Shown here one piece after another: positions 17,436 to 28,471 of a DNA stretch of 64,000 nt (positions within the stretch are counted from its first letter, which is position 1; every line of letters starts with the position of its first letter). The notes under the pieces are model-generated. The model had not been told where the DNA came from, did no database searches, and saw only the letters and a program-made list of their open reading frames with translations. The position numbers and the translations under genes were made by a program. The DNA comes from Chloroflexota bacterium (GTDB taxonomy: Bacteria > Chloroflexota > Dehalococcoidia > UBA2247 > RBG-13-53-26). Location: positions 1 to 64,000 of the forward strand of contig VGOM01000008.1 of the NCBI GenBank assembly GCA_016875915.1, in the 5' to 3' direction.

Positions 17436-19103
17436 CTATCTCGATGCGGCGGCGGTGACCGGCACCTTGGCCGGCTCCTCCACTGTCATCAGCGCCGAAA
17501 GCGCCCTGTCTGTGGGGTTGACGTGCGGTGGTTTGAGGTGGCCCAGGTCCGCGCCCTCCGCCTGCCGCCTGGCGATGTAGCCGGCGAAAGCCCCCTGGGG
17601 GAGCAGGGTGGTCTCTATCAGCCCGGCGTTGAGGGTGGGCACGGCGTCCACGGCGCTGTCGTATATGTTGTACGGGTTGTGATGATACAGGGCCTCCAGT
17701 TTGGCCAACTCGCGGCCTATGGCCAGGCCGATCTCCGGCTCGGCAGGGACGTCCTTCTGGCGGGGCTCCACGTAGACGTGAAGCACGGCTTTGCCGTCCC
17801 TGACCTCCTTCCGGGCCGTCCACTCAACGTAGGGGATGCCGGTGTTCTCCAGTGCCTCCCAGATGATCCGCTCGGTGAGCCTGCCCAGGCCGGCGATGTC
17901 CACGATGTAGTCCGCCCGCCCGTAGAAGACCATCTGGGGCAGATTGATGTTCAGGCGGTCGTTGCGCAGCGAGGTTATCCGGATCATGTCGCCCAGCCTG
18001 AAGCGGACCAGGGCGCCGCCGTGGAGGTTGGTGATGACGATCTCGTAGTTCTGGTCGGGTTTCAGCTCGTCCAGCAGCACCGTCTTGGGCTGATAGGCCG
18101 GGTTGATCTGCCACTTGAGGTGCTCCCGCTCCGGGATGAACTCGAAGAAGTTGAGGCCGGGAGCGAAGGTCAGTCCTTCGTAGTCCCAGGTCTGCGTGGC
18201 GTAGAGCCCGCCCTCGGTGCCGGCGTAGAGCTCCAGGGGACGCCGGCCCCACATCTCCTCCACCCTGGACTTGAACACGGCGGAGTCCGTTCCTCCGCCC
18301 AGGATGACCTTGATGTCCCAGAGGTCCTTGGGCAGTATGCCCCGGCCGGCCATCTTGGCCCTGGCCAGTCCCCTGATCAGCCGCAGCGCCGCCCTGGGGT
18401 GGGCCAGCAGGAAGGCCGGATCGGGTTTGCTGGGCTGCTGTTTCATCTGCTCGCCCACGGCCACCAGAACCGATGGCAGTCCCCCGAAGGCGTCCAGTCC
18501 CTGGTACAGGGCCTCGGCGAAGCCCGCCTTCACCTTCTCGGTGAAGGCCAGACCGTCGGGGTTGGTGGGCAGGAAGTCGAAGTTGAAGGCCTGCTGGAGG
18601 AGGCCGCCGAAGGTGCCGCTGGCGTACTCCGGTCCGCCCACGGTGTAGAGCACCTTCCAGTGCTCGGTGAGCTGGGAGATGTCTCCGCGGGAGCGGGACA
18701 TGGCGAACAGGGCGCAGGCGGAGGAGACCCTCTCGCATTCCGCGCTGAAGGCTTCGGACCAGGGGACCCACTTCGTATCGTAGGTGCCGCTGTATCCCGA
18801 GGTCCTGATCCACCGCGCCGGCCTGGCGGGCAGGGCGTCCTCCCGGCGTTCCTGCAGTTCGGGACAGTAGTCGGCGTAGGTGGTCAGGGGGACCAGCCGG
18901 CGGAACTCATCGATGCTCTGGGGCAGCGCCCCCCGCATCACCCTCCGGCCCAGCGGGCTGCTGTTGAGCAGGTCGATCTGCTCCAGGAGCAGCCTCTTCT
19001 GTATGGCCATGAACTGGTCCATGGAGAGGTCGATGAAGCCGCAGCAGAGCTGCCACAGCTCATCCTTCCTGTCCTGACGCAGAAGCTCGATGGGTCTGAC
19101 CAC
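17436..19103 (-). CDS. GH3 auxin-responsive-promoter family protein (acyl-acid amido synthetase-like)
   Basis: 'TSGYSGTYDTKWVPWSEAF', 'ELYAGTEGGLYATQTWDYEGLTFAPGLNFFEFIPERE', 'YEIVITNLHGGALVRFRLGDMIRI'. Confidence 0.85.
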   Translation of the reverse strand: MVRPIELLRQDRKDELWQLCCGFIDLSMDQFMAIQKRLLLEQIDLLNSSPLGRRVMRGALPQSIDEFRRLVPLTTYADYCPELQERREDALPARPARWIRTSGYSGTYDTKWVPWSEAFSAECERVSSACALFAMSRSRGDISQLTEHWKVLYTVGGPEYASGTFGGLLQQAFNFDFLPTNPDGLAFTEKVKAGFAEALYQGLDAFGGLPSVLVAVGEQMKQQPSKPDPAFLLAHPRAALRLIRGLARAKMAGRGILPKDLWDIKVILGGGTDSAVFKSRVEEMWGRRPLELYAGTEGGLYATQTWDYEGLTFAPGLNFFEFIPEREHLKWQINPAYQPKTVLLDELKPDQNYEIVITNLHGGALVRFRLGDMIRITSLRNDRLNINLPQMVFYGRADYIVDIAGLGRLTERIIWEALENTGIPYVEWTARKEVRDGKAVLHVYVEPRQKDVPAEPEIGLAIGRELAKLEALYHHNPYNIYDSAVDAVPTLNAGLIETTLLPQGAFAGYIARRQAEGADLGHLKPPHVNPTDRALSALMTVEEPAKVPVTAAASR

Positions 19104-19253
19104 AATTCACCTCCGTCCTGTGCTCCCTTGCGGGGAGTCACAGTCCTTCTCCCTTCAAGGCTTGAACAGCCTTGGTCGCATGGGCCCATTATGGGGTCCG
19201 TTCGGGGGAATGGGAAGTGATTGGGTTCTAGAAGATTGTTCTACCCCGCTGGT

Positions 19254-19280
19254 GTCATCCCGCACTTGATGCGGGATCCA
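19254..19280. repeat. Module B variant with compensated stem
   Basis: GTCATCCCGCACTTGATGCGGGATCCA. Confidence 0.85.
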
Positions 19281-19302
19281 TGGTCGGGGCAGTGTGGGGG
19301 AT

Positions 19303-19384
19303 GCCGTCAGGTCCTTCCCGTCAGGGAAGGGTCATGCCGCACGCCCTACCCAATGTCATGCCGCACTTGATGCGGCATCCAGGG
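19303..19384. repeat. Composite hairpin repeat, module A + B
   Basis: CCTTCCC-GTCA-GGGAAGG (19313-19330); module B at 19355-19384. Confidence 0.88.
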
Positions 19385-19443
19385 CTGGTGGGTGGGGTGC
19401 GGACACGTCAGGAATGGGCTGCTCCGGAGTTGGCGGTCCAGCC

Positions 19444-19920
19444 CTACTTCCGTTTCATGGAGCGGTCCAGCGCCTGCAGCTTCTGGCTGAGCTGCTGGAA
19501 CTCGCTGTCCTGGGGCTGCCGGCCTATCTCCAGGCCGTAGGTCACGAAGAAGTCCAGGAAGCTGCGGAGCAGGTCTCTGATCCCGTCGTGGACCTGCTGC
19601 AGTTCCTCTCTGGTCACATAGTCATCCAGCTTCACTTCCTTGCGGTGGCTGTCGGCGACCAGGGCCTTGAGCAGGTCCTTGATTTCTTCGCGGGCCGGGT
19701 GGGCATCGCCATGGTGGACAACATCGTCGGCTCGGGCTTCCCTTCTCAGGTAGCTGTCCATCAGGAAGCTGAGGAACTCCGTGCGGCTCATGTCGTTGCG
19801 GTTGGCATCGATCTTGTCGATGAGTTCGGCATCCACTATCAGTATTCTTCGTTCGGACACTTGGCGATCTCCTTTCACCTTCGATGTTGTCAGAGTTCCC
19901 GCATCATCCTTGGACAGCAT
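19444..19920 (-). CDS. Hypothetical protein with ribbon-helix-helix-like N-terminus
   Basis: 'RRILIVDAELIDKIDANRNDMSRTEFLSFLMDSYLRREA' resembles CopG/RHH DNA-binding segment. Confidence 0.55.
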   Translation of the reverse strand: MLSKDDAGTLTTSKVKGDRQVSERRILIVDAELIDKIDANRNDMSRTEFLSFLMDSYLRREARADDVVHHGDAHPAREEIKDLLKALVADSHRKEVKLDDYVTREELQQVHDGIRDLLRSFLDFFVTYGLEIGRQPQDSEFQQLSQKLQALDRSMKRK

Positions 19921-19922
19921 GG

Positions 19923-20258
19923 TCAGGCACTGTATTCATCCTGGAAACCGAGCAGTTCGGTGATCATACCGATGTTCTCCAGCAGCTTGGCCCCCTTCTG
20001 GGTCACCTGATAGTGCACGTGGGGGTTGCCCACTGAGACGCGGTCGATGAAGCCGTGGTTCACCAGGAAGCCGAGGTACTTCTGGATCTGGGTGTAGCTC
20101 ATGTTGGCGCTGTACATGATCTCCGTCTTCCCGGCACCCCTTTCACCCGCTTTGAGCATGTCGGCTATTATCTGTATATTGGACCGCCGGCCGCCAAGTC
20201 GCGGTTGACCGCTGACGTTCCTTGTTAGTTCCGGACTCTCCTTGTCCACTTCGATCAC
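19923..20258 (-). CDS. Winged-helix transcriptional regulator (HTH_45-like, archaeal-type)
   Basis: 'IIADMLKAGERGAGKTEIMYSANMSYTQIQKYLGFLVNHGFIDRV....YQVTQKGAKLLE'. Confidence 0.75.
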   Translation of the reverse strand: MIEVDKESPELTRNVSGQPRLGGRRSNIQIIADMLKAGERGAGKTEIMYSANMSYTQIQKYLGFLVNHGFIDRVSVGNPHVHYQVTQKGAKLLENIGMITELLGFQDEYSA

Positions 20259-20442
20259 CTCTCTCTCCGAAACCCACGGCGCGATATTCTAGGGCCGGTC
20301 CGGGGTTTTGTCAATAGCAGTGGATTAGATATGGTAAGAGTAGAGCTGATAGGATATAGCGTGGCTGATTGCGGAGCGTGTTGCCGCGTGGGCGGAGTGC
20401 GCCGTGGGGGAACGACCTGAGCCGGCTGGCGGGCCGGGGCGG

Positions 20443-21204
<762 letters not shown>

Positions 21205-21638
21205 TGTGCACCCTTTCCTGCAATCATTGTGCTCTGGCTTCCCAGTGTCAGGCCGGATACGGTGGCCAGGCCTGTTCCGCGGCCCCCGCCTCCATCCGGC
21301 TCCGGTCTGCCCCGGCCATCCGGGGATGTCCTTTTCTGAATTGTGCTCATTGTACTCGGGGTGGGTTACGCCCGTGTCTCAGGCGCCGTAGCTGCCCTCA
21401 CAAAAGGCATTCCGCCTCTCGGGGAAAGGTCACCGAAGTGTCTCAGACGGGGAGCCCGCCCCGCAGCGCGGTCTTGCGGCGGAAGCTGTCTTGGCCGAAG
21501 CAGGGAACGGGAATCGAATGGTGTTGTGCCGTCAGGTTCGGTTCCGCGTGGGTGTCAGGTCCCCGACATGACCTGCGACGCGGGGCAAGGGACGCCGTCA
21601 GGTCCGCTGCTGGCGAGTCATCCGCACGCCTTCTCGAT

Positions 21639-21667
21639 GTCATGCCGCACTTGATGCGGCATCCATG
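21639..21667. repeat. Module B hairpin repeat
   Basis: gtcatgccgcacttgatgcggcatccatg. Confidence 0.85.
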
Positions 21668-21700
21668 GGTGGCGGGGTGGTGTGGAGGCCCGTGCCGCCT

Positions 21701-22396
21701 TCAGGGCTTCTTGAAGGTGTAGCCTATTCCCGGCCTGGTGACGATGTACTTCGGACTGCCCGGGTCGTCGGCTATCTTCTTCCGCAGTCGGGCAACGGCC
21801 ACCTGCAGGATGTGGGTATCCCCGCAGTATTCCTGGCCCCAGATCTCGGTGAGAAGCTGGTCCTGGGTGATAGTCCGGCCGGCGTTGCGGGCCAGTAGGC
21901 ACAGGATGCGGTACTCGGTGGGGGTGAGGAGGACCTCATCCCCGTTGATGGTCACCTGGTGATGGCCGAAATCGATGAGCAGGTCGCCCGAGGCGAAGGG
22001 GGGCTGGGGCATGTCCTCGGGGAACTTGGCCCGGCGGAGCACGGCCCGGACGCGGGCCAGGAGCTCCTCGGTGCTGAAGGGCTTGACCACGTAGTCGTCA
22101 GCTCCGGCGGCCAGACCCTGGATCACGTCCTCGGTCCGGCCCTTGGCGGTCAACATGATCACGGGCACCTCGGAGAACTCGCGGATCCCCTGGCAGGTCT
22201 GGAAGCCGTCGATGCCGGGCATCATGATGTCGAGGATGACCAGCGTCGGCTGCTGGTTCTCCACAAGCTGGATGGCCGACTTGCCGTCGCGGGCGGTGAT
22301 CACCTGGTATGCCTCCAGCTCCAGGTTGAGGGTGACCAGCTTGAGGATCCCGGGATCGTCATCCACGACCAGAATCAGCGGCTTCCTATGGGGCAT
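21701..22396 (-). CDS. OmpR-family response regulator (paralogue of 20443..21204)
   Basis: 'ILVVDDDPGILKLV', 'ILDIMMPGIDGFQTC', winged helix 'YCGDTHILQVAVARLRKKIA'. Confidence 0.93.
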   Translation of the reverse strand: MPHRKPLILVVDDDPGILKLVTLNLELEAYQVITARDGKSAIQLVENQQPTLVILDIMMPGIDGFQTCQGIREFSEVPVIMLTAKGRTEDVIQGLAAGADDYVVKPFSTEELLARVRAVLRRAKFPEDMPQPPFASGDLLIDFGHHQVTINGDEVLLTPTEYRILCLLARNAGRTITQDQLLTEIWGQEYCGDTHILQVAVARLRKKIADDPGSPKYIVTRPGIGYTFKKP

Positions 22397-22467
22397 CGTC
22401 TACCTCCCGAGCGATCATTCAGTCATTCCGGCGGCCGTCGGCGGGAAGGCCTGTGGGCGGCCACATT

Positions 22468-24984
22468 TCAGGCGTCACGGCTGTCGTCCGCCTGACCCGC
22501 AGCAGTGCTCTCCTGCAGTGGGATTGTAAAGGTGAAGGTGCTGCCTTTGCGCAGCGTGCTCTCGGCCCAGATGCGACCTCCATGGGCCTCTATTATACCC
22601 TTGCAGATAGCCAGACCCAAGCCCACGCCGCCGCCCCTCTGGGACACGCCGGACGAAGCCTGGTAGAAGCGGTCAAAGACCTTGTCCAGCTCTTCGGGAC
22701 TGATGCCCACGCCCTGGTCCGTGACCCGGACCACCAGTTCGCCGTCGCTGGAGGTGCATCCCACCGCGATGTCCGTGTTCTCCGGGGAGTACTTCACGGC
22801 GTTGCTCAGCAGGTTGTCCAGCACCTGCCGGATCCGCCGCGGGTCGGCTTCGACCAGAGGCAGGGGCTCGTCGTACCGGGTGACGAAGCGGCGGCCCTTG
22901 GTCTTCTGCTCCGCATCCTCGACGGCGTTGCTCAGCAGAGAGACCATCACCACCGGCTCCTTCTGCATGTGGAAGCCGCCGGCCTCGAGCTTGGAGAGCT
23001 GGAGCAGGTTTTCGATGAGCTCCGTCAGCCGGTCGCTGGCGATCTCGATCTCATGGAGGAAGTCCCGCTTCTCTGCGTCGGCCAGCCTGTCGAAGTGACG
23101 CAGTATGGTGGTGGTGTACCCCTTGATGGAGGTCAGGGGAGTACGCAGGTCGTGAGAGACATTGGCCAGCAGTTCCGTCTTCAGTCGGTCCGCCTCTCGC
23201 AGGGCGCCCACGGTGCTGGCCTCCTGGTACAGCCGGGCGTTCTCGATGGCTATGGCCGCCTCGTCGGCGAAGGCCACCAGCAGCTTCACCTTGCCGCTGA
23301 AGGCATGGCGCTTGGTGCTGTGGACGAACAGCACCCCGATGATGGTCTTCTTGGCTGCGATGGGCACGCCGGCGTAGGACTTGATCCCCGCCGCCAGGAG
23401 GATGGGGTTGGTCCCCTCCACCGTGTCCACGTCGTCAATGACCACGGGCTCTCCGCTCTTGATGATCTTCCTGGTTACTCCGTGCGGTCTGGCGCCGATG
23501 GGCGATGGCGTGATGTCCACTATTCTTCTGGGGGAACCCTTGGGCTTGGGCCGGGCGGACAGGGGGGCGATGCCCACGAACTCCTCGCTGCCGATGCCCA
23601 GACTGCCGTCCTCGTTGACCATCACAATGCTGGTGTAGTTGGACTCCAGCGCCGCGCCGACGTGGGACACGATCTCCGTCAGCACCTCATCGAGGTCCAG
23701 GGTCTGGGTGATCGAAGTAAGCACCTGGTGCAGGGCGGACAGCTCGCGGGTCCGCTGCAGGATCTCCTCCTCGGCCCGCTTGCGCTCGCTGATGTCCTTG
23801 GTCACGGCGATGAACCCCGTGGGCCGGCCCGACTTGTCGCGGAGCAGGGCCGTACTCAGCTCGGCGTGGACCTGCCTGTCGGCCCTTGTCAGGAGCAGGT
23901 ACTCGATGCTGCCGCTCCGGCCTTGCTCGTAGGCCCGCTCCATGGTCTGCATGACGCTGGCCCGGTCCCCGTCGGTGGCGTAGTCCAGGATCCTCTGGCC
24001 GATCAACTCCTCCTTCTGACGGCAGCCGTAGAGGGCGGCGGCCGCATCGTTGAGGCGGACGATGCTGCCACCCAGATCGGTGACTATTATCCCGTCGGCG
24101 ATGGACTCGAACATGGCCTGGAGCTTGCCTTCCGATTCCAGCAGTTCGTCTTCCATCTGCTTGCGCTCGGTCACATCCCGGAAGAAGCTGATGGTGCATT
24201 GTCGCTTGTTGATGATGGCCGTGGTGGCGCTGATGTCCACGTAAATGGTGGTCCTGTCCTTGGTCAGGCAGGGGATGTTGGCCGCCAGGGTCTTCCGGCC
24301 GGCGGCCTGGGCCTCCAGCTCTGACGATACGTGGGGCCATTCGTCCCGGGGATGAATGGCTGACCTGTCCATGCCCCGCAGCTCTTCCTGGCTGTAGCCC
24401 AGCAGCCTGCAGATGGCTGGATTGGCGTAGGTGAATCCGCCCGTCTCGTTGTCCAGGACCAGGATCCCTTCCTCTGCGGATTCGAACAGGGTGCGGTATC
24501 TCTCGTCTGAGTCCCGCGAGGCCCGCTCCAGGCGCTTCCGGTCGGTGACGTCGGCCACGCTGCCCAGCATGGCCTGTTTCTCCAGGAACTGGATGGCGGT
24601 GACTGCCTCCGTCACCCATCTGGTTTCCCCGCTCTTGGTGACCATGCGGTATTCGTAGGGAGCCAGGGATTCACCGTTGAGCATCATCAGGGCGTTCTCC
24701 TTGAACACCTCCCTGTCCTCCGGCATGACCAGCCTGAGGTAGTCCGTGCCCAGAAGCTCGTCCCGGCTGTGGCCCGTGAATGACTGAAACTGGCGGTTGA
24801 CGTACTGGAGGCAGCCGTCCTGGATGATGTAGATCCCGGTGGGGGTGATGCTGAAGACGCTGTCGAAGAGTTGCTGGGCCAGGTTGTAGCGGAGCTGCGG
24901 AGATGCCTTGAAGTCGGCGATACGCCGGCGGAGTAGCGCTATCCCTTCGCCGGGCGGCGCTGAAGCCTTGCGTTTCTCGCTCAT
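22468..24984 (-). CDS. Multi-PAS/GAF sensor histidine kinase
   Basis: Three PAS segments, GAF, 'LANVSHDLRTPLTSIKGY', 'DNLLSNAVKYSPENT', 'GGGVGLGLAICKGIIEAHGG'. Confidence 0.95.
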   Translation of the reverse strand: MSEKRKASAPPGEGIALLRRRIADFKASPQLRYNLAQQLFDSVFSITPTGIYIIQDGCLQYVNRQFQSFTGHSRDELLGTDYLRLVMPEDREVFKENALMMLNGESLAPYEYRMVTKSGETRWVTEAVTAIQFLEKQAMLGSVADVTDRKRLERASRDSDERYRTLFESAEEGILVLDNETGGFTYANPAICRLLGYSQEELRGMDRSAIHPRDEWPHVSSELEAQAAGRKTLAANIPCLTKDRTTIYVDISATTAIINKRQCTISFFRDVTERKQMEDELLESEGKLQAMFESIADGIIVTDLGGSIVRLNDAAAALYGCRQKEELIGQRILDYATDGDRASVMQTMERAYEQGRSGSIEYLLLTRADRQVHAELSTALLRDKSGRPTGFIAVTKDISERKRAEEEILQRTRELSALHQVLTSITQTLDLDEVLTEIVSHVGAALESNYTSIVMVNEDGSLGIGSEEFVGIAPLSARPKPKGSPRRIVDITPSPIGARPHGVTRKIIKSGEPVVIDDVDTVEGTNPILLAAGIKSYAGVPIAAKKTIIGVLFVHSTKRHAFSGKVKLLVAFADEAAIAIENARLYQEASTVGALREADRLKTELLANVSHDLRTPLTSIKGYTTTILRHFDRLADAEKRDFLHEIEIASDRLTELIENLLQLSKLEAGGFHMQKEPVVMVSLLSNAVEDAEQKTKGRRFVTRYDEPLPLVEADPRRIRQVLDNLLSNAVKYSPENTDIAVGCTSSDGELVVRVTDQGVGISPEELDKVFDRFYQASSGVSQRGGGVGLGLAICKGIIEAHGGRIWAESTLRKGSTFTFTIPLQESTAAGQADDSRDA

Positions 24985-25073
24985 TCCCGCGTTTCCGACC
25001 CCTATTTAATCACTTTGCGGCGACTTTGAACAGACCCCTCCCGTGCCGTATGTCATTCCGCACTTCGCCTCAT

Positions 25074-25103
25074 GTCATGCCGGACTTGATCCGGCATCCA
25101 GGG
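25074..25103. repeat. Module B variant with compensated stem
   Basis: GTCATGCCGGACTTGATCCGGCATCCAGGG. Confidence 0.88.
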
Positions 25104-25241
25104 CCGGGGTGGCGTGGCGGCGCACCTCAGGCATTCGGTCTTTGCAGTTGTTTAGGGTTTCGAGCTTAGAGCCTAGGATTTGAGTTGAGGGCCTGACTGC
25201 CATCAGCCATGAGCTATCAGCCATGAGCCATCCCGCCCCGA

Positions 25242-27296
25242 CTAGCGACTCTTCCTCCGCTTCGTCTGCGGGGCCTGTGGCCCTCTGGCTCTGGCCTGCC
25301 CGGCGGCTTCCACAGGGTCGAACGCGGCCAGTTCCCGCTTCAGATCGACGATCCTGTCCCTGACCAGCGCCGCCTTCTCGAACTCCAGGTTCTTGGCGGC
25401 CCGCTTCATCTGCACCTCCAGTTCCTTGATGATCGTGGCCAGCTGGTCCCTGGAGAGGGCCGCTGTGTCATAGGCGGGACGGGCTTCGGCTACGGCCACT
25501 GCCTTGACCCTGTCGGTGATGTCTTTGACGGCCTTGGTGATGCTCTGGGGAGTGATGTCGTGGTCGCGGTTGTGCCTCTCCTGAATGGTGCGGCGGCGGC
25601 GGGTTTCCTCGATGGCGGCCCTCATTGACTCGGTCACTGTATCGGCGTACATGATCACGTGGCCCTCAACGTGGCGGGCTGCCCGGCCCATGGTCTGTAT
25701 CAGGGCCCCCGTGGACCTGAGGTAGCCTTCCTTGTCGGCATCGAGGATGGCCACCAGGCTCACCTCCGGCAGGTCCAGCCCCTCTCTGAGCAGGTTGATG
25801 CCCACCACCACGTCGTACACCCCCAGGCGGAGGTCGCGGAGGATCTCCACCCGCTCCAGGGTGTCGATCTCGGAATGGAGGTAGTGGGTCTTCACCCCGG
25901 TCTCTCTGAGGTACTCGGACAGCTCCTCGGCCATGCGTTTGGTCAGCGTGGTCACCAGACAGCGCTCCCGGCGGCTGACCCGGGTGCCGATCTGCTCCAG
26001 CAGGTCGTCGATCTGGCCCCTGGTGGGCTTGACCTCCACGGTGGGCTCCAGCAGGCCGGTGGGGCGGACCAGTTGCTCGGCGATCTGCTGGCTGTGCTGG
26101 TACTCGTAGGGCCCCGGGGTGGCCGAGACGTAGATCACCTGATTGACGTGCTGCTCGAACTCCTCGTAGGTCAGGGGACGGTTGTCCAGGGCCGAGGGCA
26201 GGCGGAAGCCGTAGTCCACCAGTGTCTCCTTCCGGCTCCGGTCGCCGTGGTACATGCCCCTGATCTGGGGCAGGGTCATGTGCGACTCGTCGATGAAGAG
26301 CAGGAAGTCGTCGGGGAAGTAGTCCAGGAGCGTCGAGGGAGGGCTGCCCGGTGCACGGCGGGCCAGGTGCCGGGAGTAGTTCTCCACTCCGGTGCAGTAG
26401 CCCACCTCCTGGAGCATCTCCATGTCATAGTTGGTCCGCGACTCCAGCCGGGCGGCTTCCAGGACCTTGCCCTGACGGCGGAGCTCGTCCAGCCTCGCCT
26501 CGAGCTCGGCGCGGATGTCCTCCAGGGCGGCGGTGAGCTTCTCCTGGGAGGTGACGAAGTGCTTGGCCGGGTAGATGTCGATGCTATCCCTTTCGGCCAG
26601 CATCTCCCCGGTGAGAGGGTCCACCTCCACGATGCGCTCCACCACGTCCCCCCAGAACTCGATCCGGGCCGCCCGGTCCTCGTAGGAGGGCTGGATCTCC
26701 AGGACATCGCCCCGGATTCGGAAGCGGCCCCGGGTGAAGTCGGTGTCGTTTCTCTGGTACTGCATGTCGACCAGTTGCCGGGCGATCTTGCCCCTGTTGC
26801 GCTGCTCGCCCTTGCGGAGTTGGACCACGAAGGCCTGGTATTCCTCGGGCGAACCCAGGCCGTAGATGCAGGACACCGAGGCCACGATGACCACGTCCCG
26901 TCTTTCGAAGAGGGCCCGGGTGGCGGCATGGCGCAGCTTGTCGATCTCCTCGTTGATGTCCGTCTCTTTCTCGATGTAGGTGTCCGTGTGAGGGACGTAG
27001 GCCTCTGGCTGGTAGTAGTCGTAGTAGCTGACGAAGTACTCGATGGCGTTGTGGGGCAGGAACTCCTTGAACTCGGTGTAGAGTTGGGCCGCCAGGGTCT
27101 TGTTGTGGCACATGACCAGGGTGGGCCTCTGGACGCGGCGGATGATGTTGGCCATGGTGAAGGTCTTGCCGCTGCCGGTGACCCCCAGCAGGGTCTGCTT
27201 CCGGTGTCTCCTGATCAGCCCGTCGACCAGCTTGTCGATGGCCTGGGGCTGGTCGCCGGTGGGCCGGAATTCGGAGACGATCTCAAAGGCTGGCAT
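25242..27296 (-). CDS. uvrB: Excinuclease ABC subunit B
   Basis: '[16 protein letters not shown]', '[17 protein letters not shown]', '[16 protein letters not shown]', '[25 protein letters not shown]', C-terminal UVR motif. Confidence 0.98.
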   Translation of the reverse strand: MPAFEIVSEFRPTGDQPQAIDKLVDGLIRRHRKQTLLGVTGSGKTFTMANIIRRVQRPTLVMCHNKTLAAQLYTEFKEFLPHNAIEYFVSYYDYYQPEAYVPHTDTYIEKETDINEEIDKLRHAATRALFERRDVVIVASVSCIYGLGSPEEYQAFVVQLRKGEQRNRGKIARQLVDMQYQRNDTDFTRGRFRIRGDVLEIQPSYEDRAARIEFWGDVVERIVEVDPLTGEMLAERDSIDIYPAKHFVTSQEKLTAALEDIRAELEARLDELRRQGKVLEAARLESRTNYDMEMLQEVGYCTGVENYSRHLARRAPGSPPSTLLDYFPDDFLLFIDESHMTLPQIRGMYHGDRSRKETLVDYGFRLPSALDNRPLTYEEFEQHVNQVIYVSATPGPYEYQHSQQIAEQLVRPTGLLEPTVEVKPTRGQIDDLLEQIGTRVSRRERCLVTTLTKRMAEELSEYLRETGVKTHYLHSEIDTLERVEILRDLRLGVYDVVVGINLLREGLDLPEVSLVAILDADKEGYLRSTGALIQTMGRAARHVEGHVIMYADTVTESMRAAIEETRRRRTIQERHNRDHDITPQSITKAVKDITDRVKAVAVAEARPAYDTAALSRDQLATIIKELEVQMKRAAKNLEFEKAALVRDRIVDLKRELAAFDPVEAAGQARARGPQAPQTKRRKSR

Positions 27297-27445
27297 GTGT
27301 CGGTCGATCTCTTCGCCCGCTCAAGCCGGCGGGGCTTCGGCTACAGCATACCATAGTACCTCGCCCCGAACCCGCAAGGCTTCCACCATCACCTCCCATC
27401 CACACCCTCTCTCCTTGCACACCTCTTCTCGCGTTTGCCCCGCTG

Positions 27446-27531
27446 CCGGCAGGTCCGCCTCAGGCGGATCAGGCCCCACTTGATGCGCCACCCACCATTT
27501 CACGGTGTCATCCCGCACTTGACGCGGCACC
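27446..27531. repeat. Composite repeat: module A (TCCGCC-TCA-GGCGGA at 27454-27468) plus degenerate module B copies
   Basis: Followed by ccccacttgatgcgccaccca and gtcatcccgcacttgacgcggcacc. Confidence 0.7.
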
Positions 27532-27636
27532 AAATCAGGGGTTCATCCGAACGGGTTCGTCGGGATGTCGTCCCATCTATGTGTCATTGCAGGAAGGCCT
27601 TCTCCGTGAGAAGGGCGACCTGGCAATCTCAGGTGC

Positions 27637-27683
27637 CGCCAGGTCCTTTTCCGTATGTCATGCCGCACTTGATGCGGCATCCA
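27637..27683. repeat. Truncated module A + module B
   Basis: ccgccaggtcc...gtcatgccgcacttgatgcggcatcca. Confidence 0.82.
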
Positions 27684-27740
27684 CGGTGGGGTTCGGGTCG
27701 GGGGCCGCTGTCAGCCGTCGGCCACGAGCCGTCGGCCGCC

Positions 27741-28463
27741 CTAGGATATCGGCCGCTTCTGGGGGACCCCGGCCCGGCGGGGAAAGCGGGACGGAGTATC
27801 GGCCACCTTCTCCAGAATCACCAGGCAATGCTTCTCCAGACCCTCCAGGTCTATCTGCCTGACCTCCCTGGTCCGGCCCCCCAGGGTCTCGATGGCCCTG
27901 CCGGCTTGGGACAGCTCCTGCTGGATGCCCCCCTTCTTGTAGATCACGGCCAGTCCGCCGGTGCGCAGGAAGGGGAGGGTCAGCTCGGCGTCGGTGGCCA
28001 GGCGGCTCACTGCCCGGCAGAGCGCCAGTTCGAAGCCCTGACGGTGCGGTGGCTGATGGGCCAGCGCCTCGGCCCGCCCCGTGGCCACTTCGGTGTGCTC
28101 CAATCCCAGGGCGACGATGGCATGCTGGACGAAGGCCGTCTTCTTGGCCACGGAGTCCACCAGGAGCGCTCTGGCCTGCTTCAGGGCGATCTTCAGGGGG
28201 ATGCCGGGCAGCCCTCCTCCAGTGCCCACGTCGATGAGGCTGAAGTCACCCGCCGCCCAGGGCGCCTCCCTGATGACGGCGATGGCGGTGAGCGAGTCCA
28301 GGAAGTGCCTGGTCTGGACCTCTTCGTAGGCGGTGATGGCGGTCAGGTTCACCCGCCGGTTCCAGGCCACCAGTTCCTGGTAGTAGAGCTGGAACTGGCG
28401 GAGCTGTTCAGTGGTGAGGGAGATGCCCAGGTGACTGGCGCCGCGGAGAAGGCTCTCCAGCAT
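27741..28463 (-). CDS. rsmG: 16S rRNA (guanine-N7) methyltransferase RsmG/GidB
   Basis: 'NRRVNLTAITAYEEVQTRHFLDSL', 'LIDVGTGGGLPGIPLKIA'. Confidence 0.92.
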   Translation of the reverse strand: MLESLLRGASHLGISLTTEQLRQFQLYYQELVAWNRRVNLTAITAYEEVQTRHFLDSLTAIAVIREAPWAAGDFSLIDVGTGGGLPGIPLKIALKQARALLVDSVAKKTAFVQHAIVALGLEHTEVATGRAEALAHQPPHRQGFELALCRAVSRLATDAELTLPFLRTGGLAVIYKKGGIQQELSQAGRAIETLGGRTREVRQIDLEGLEKHCLVILEKVADTPSRFPRRAGVPQKRPIS

Positions 28464-28471
28464 GGCCGGCT

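Noticed and set aside
17340-19220. 626-aa plus-strand ORF opposite the GH3-like gene
   Set aside because: Antisense shadow ORF in GC-rich coding sequence; the minus-strand product matches a known family.
22453-24324. 623-aa plus-strand ORF opposite the histidine kinase
   Set aside because: Shadow ORF; composition (His/Gly/Val/Asp/Leu-rich) typical of the antisense frame of a high-GC gene.
25659-27356. 565-aa plus-strand ORF opposite uvrB
   Set aside because: Shadow ORF; UvrB is unambiguous on the minus strand.
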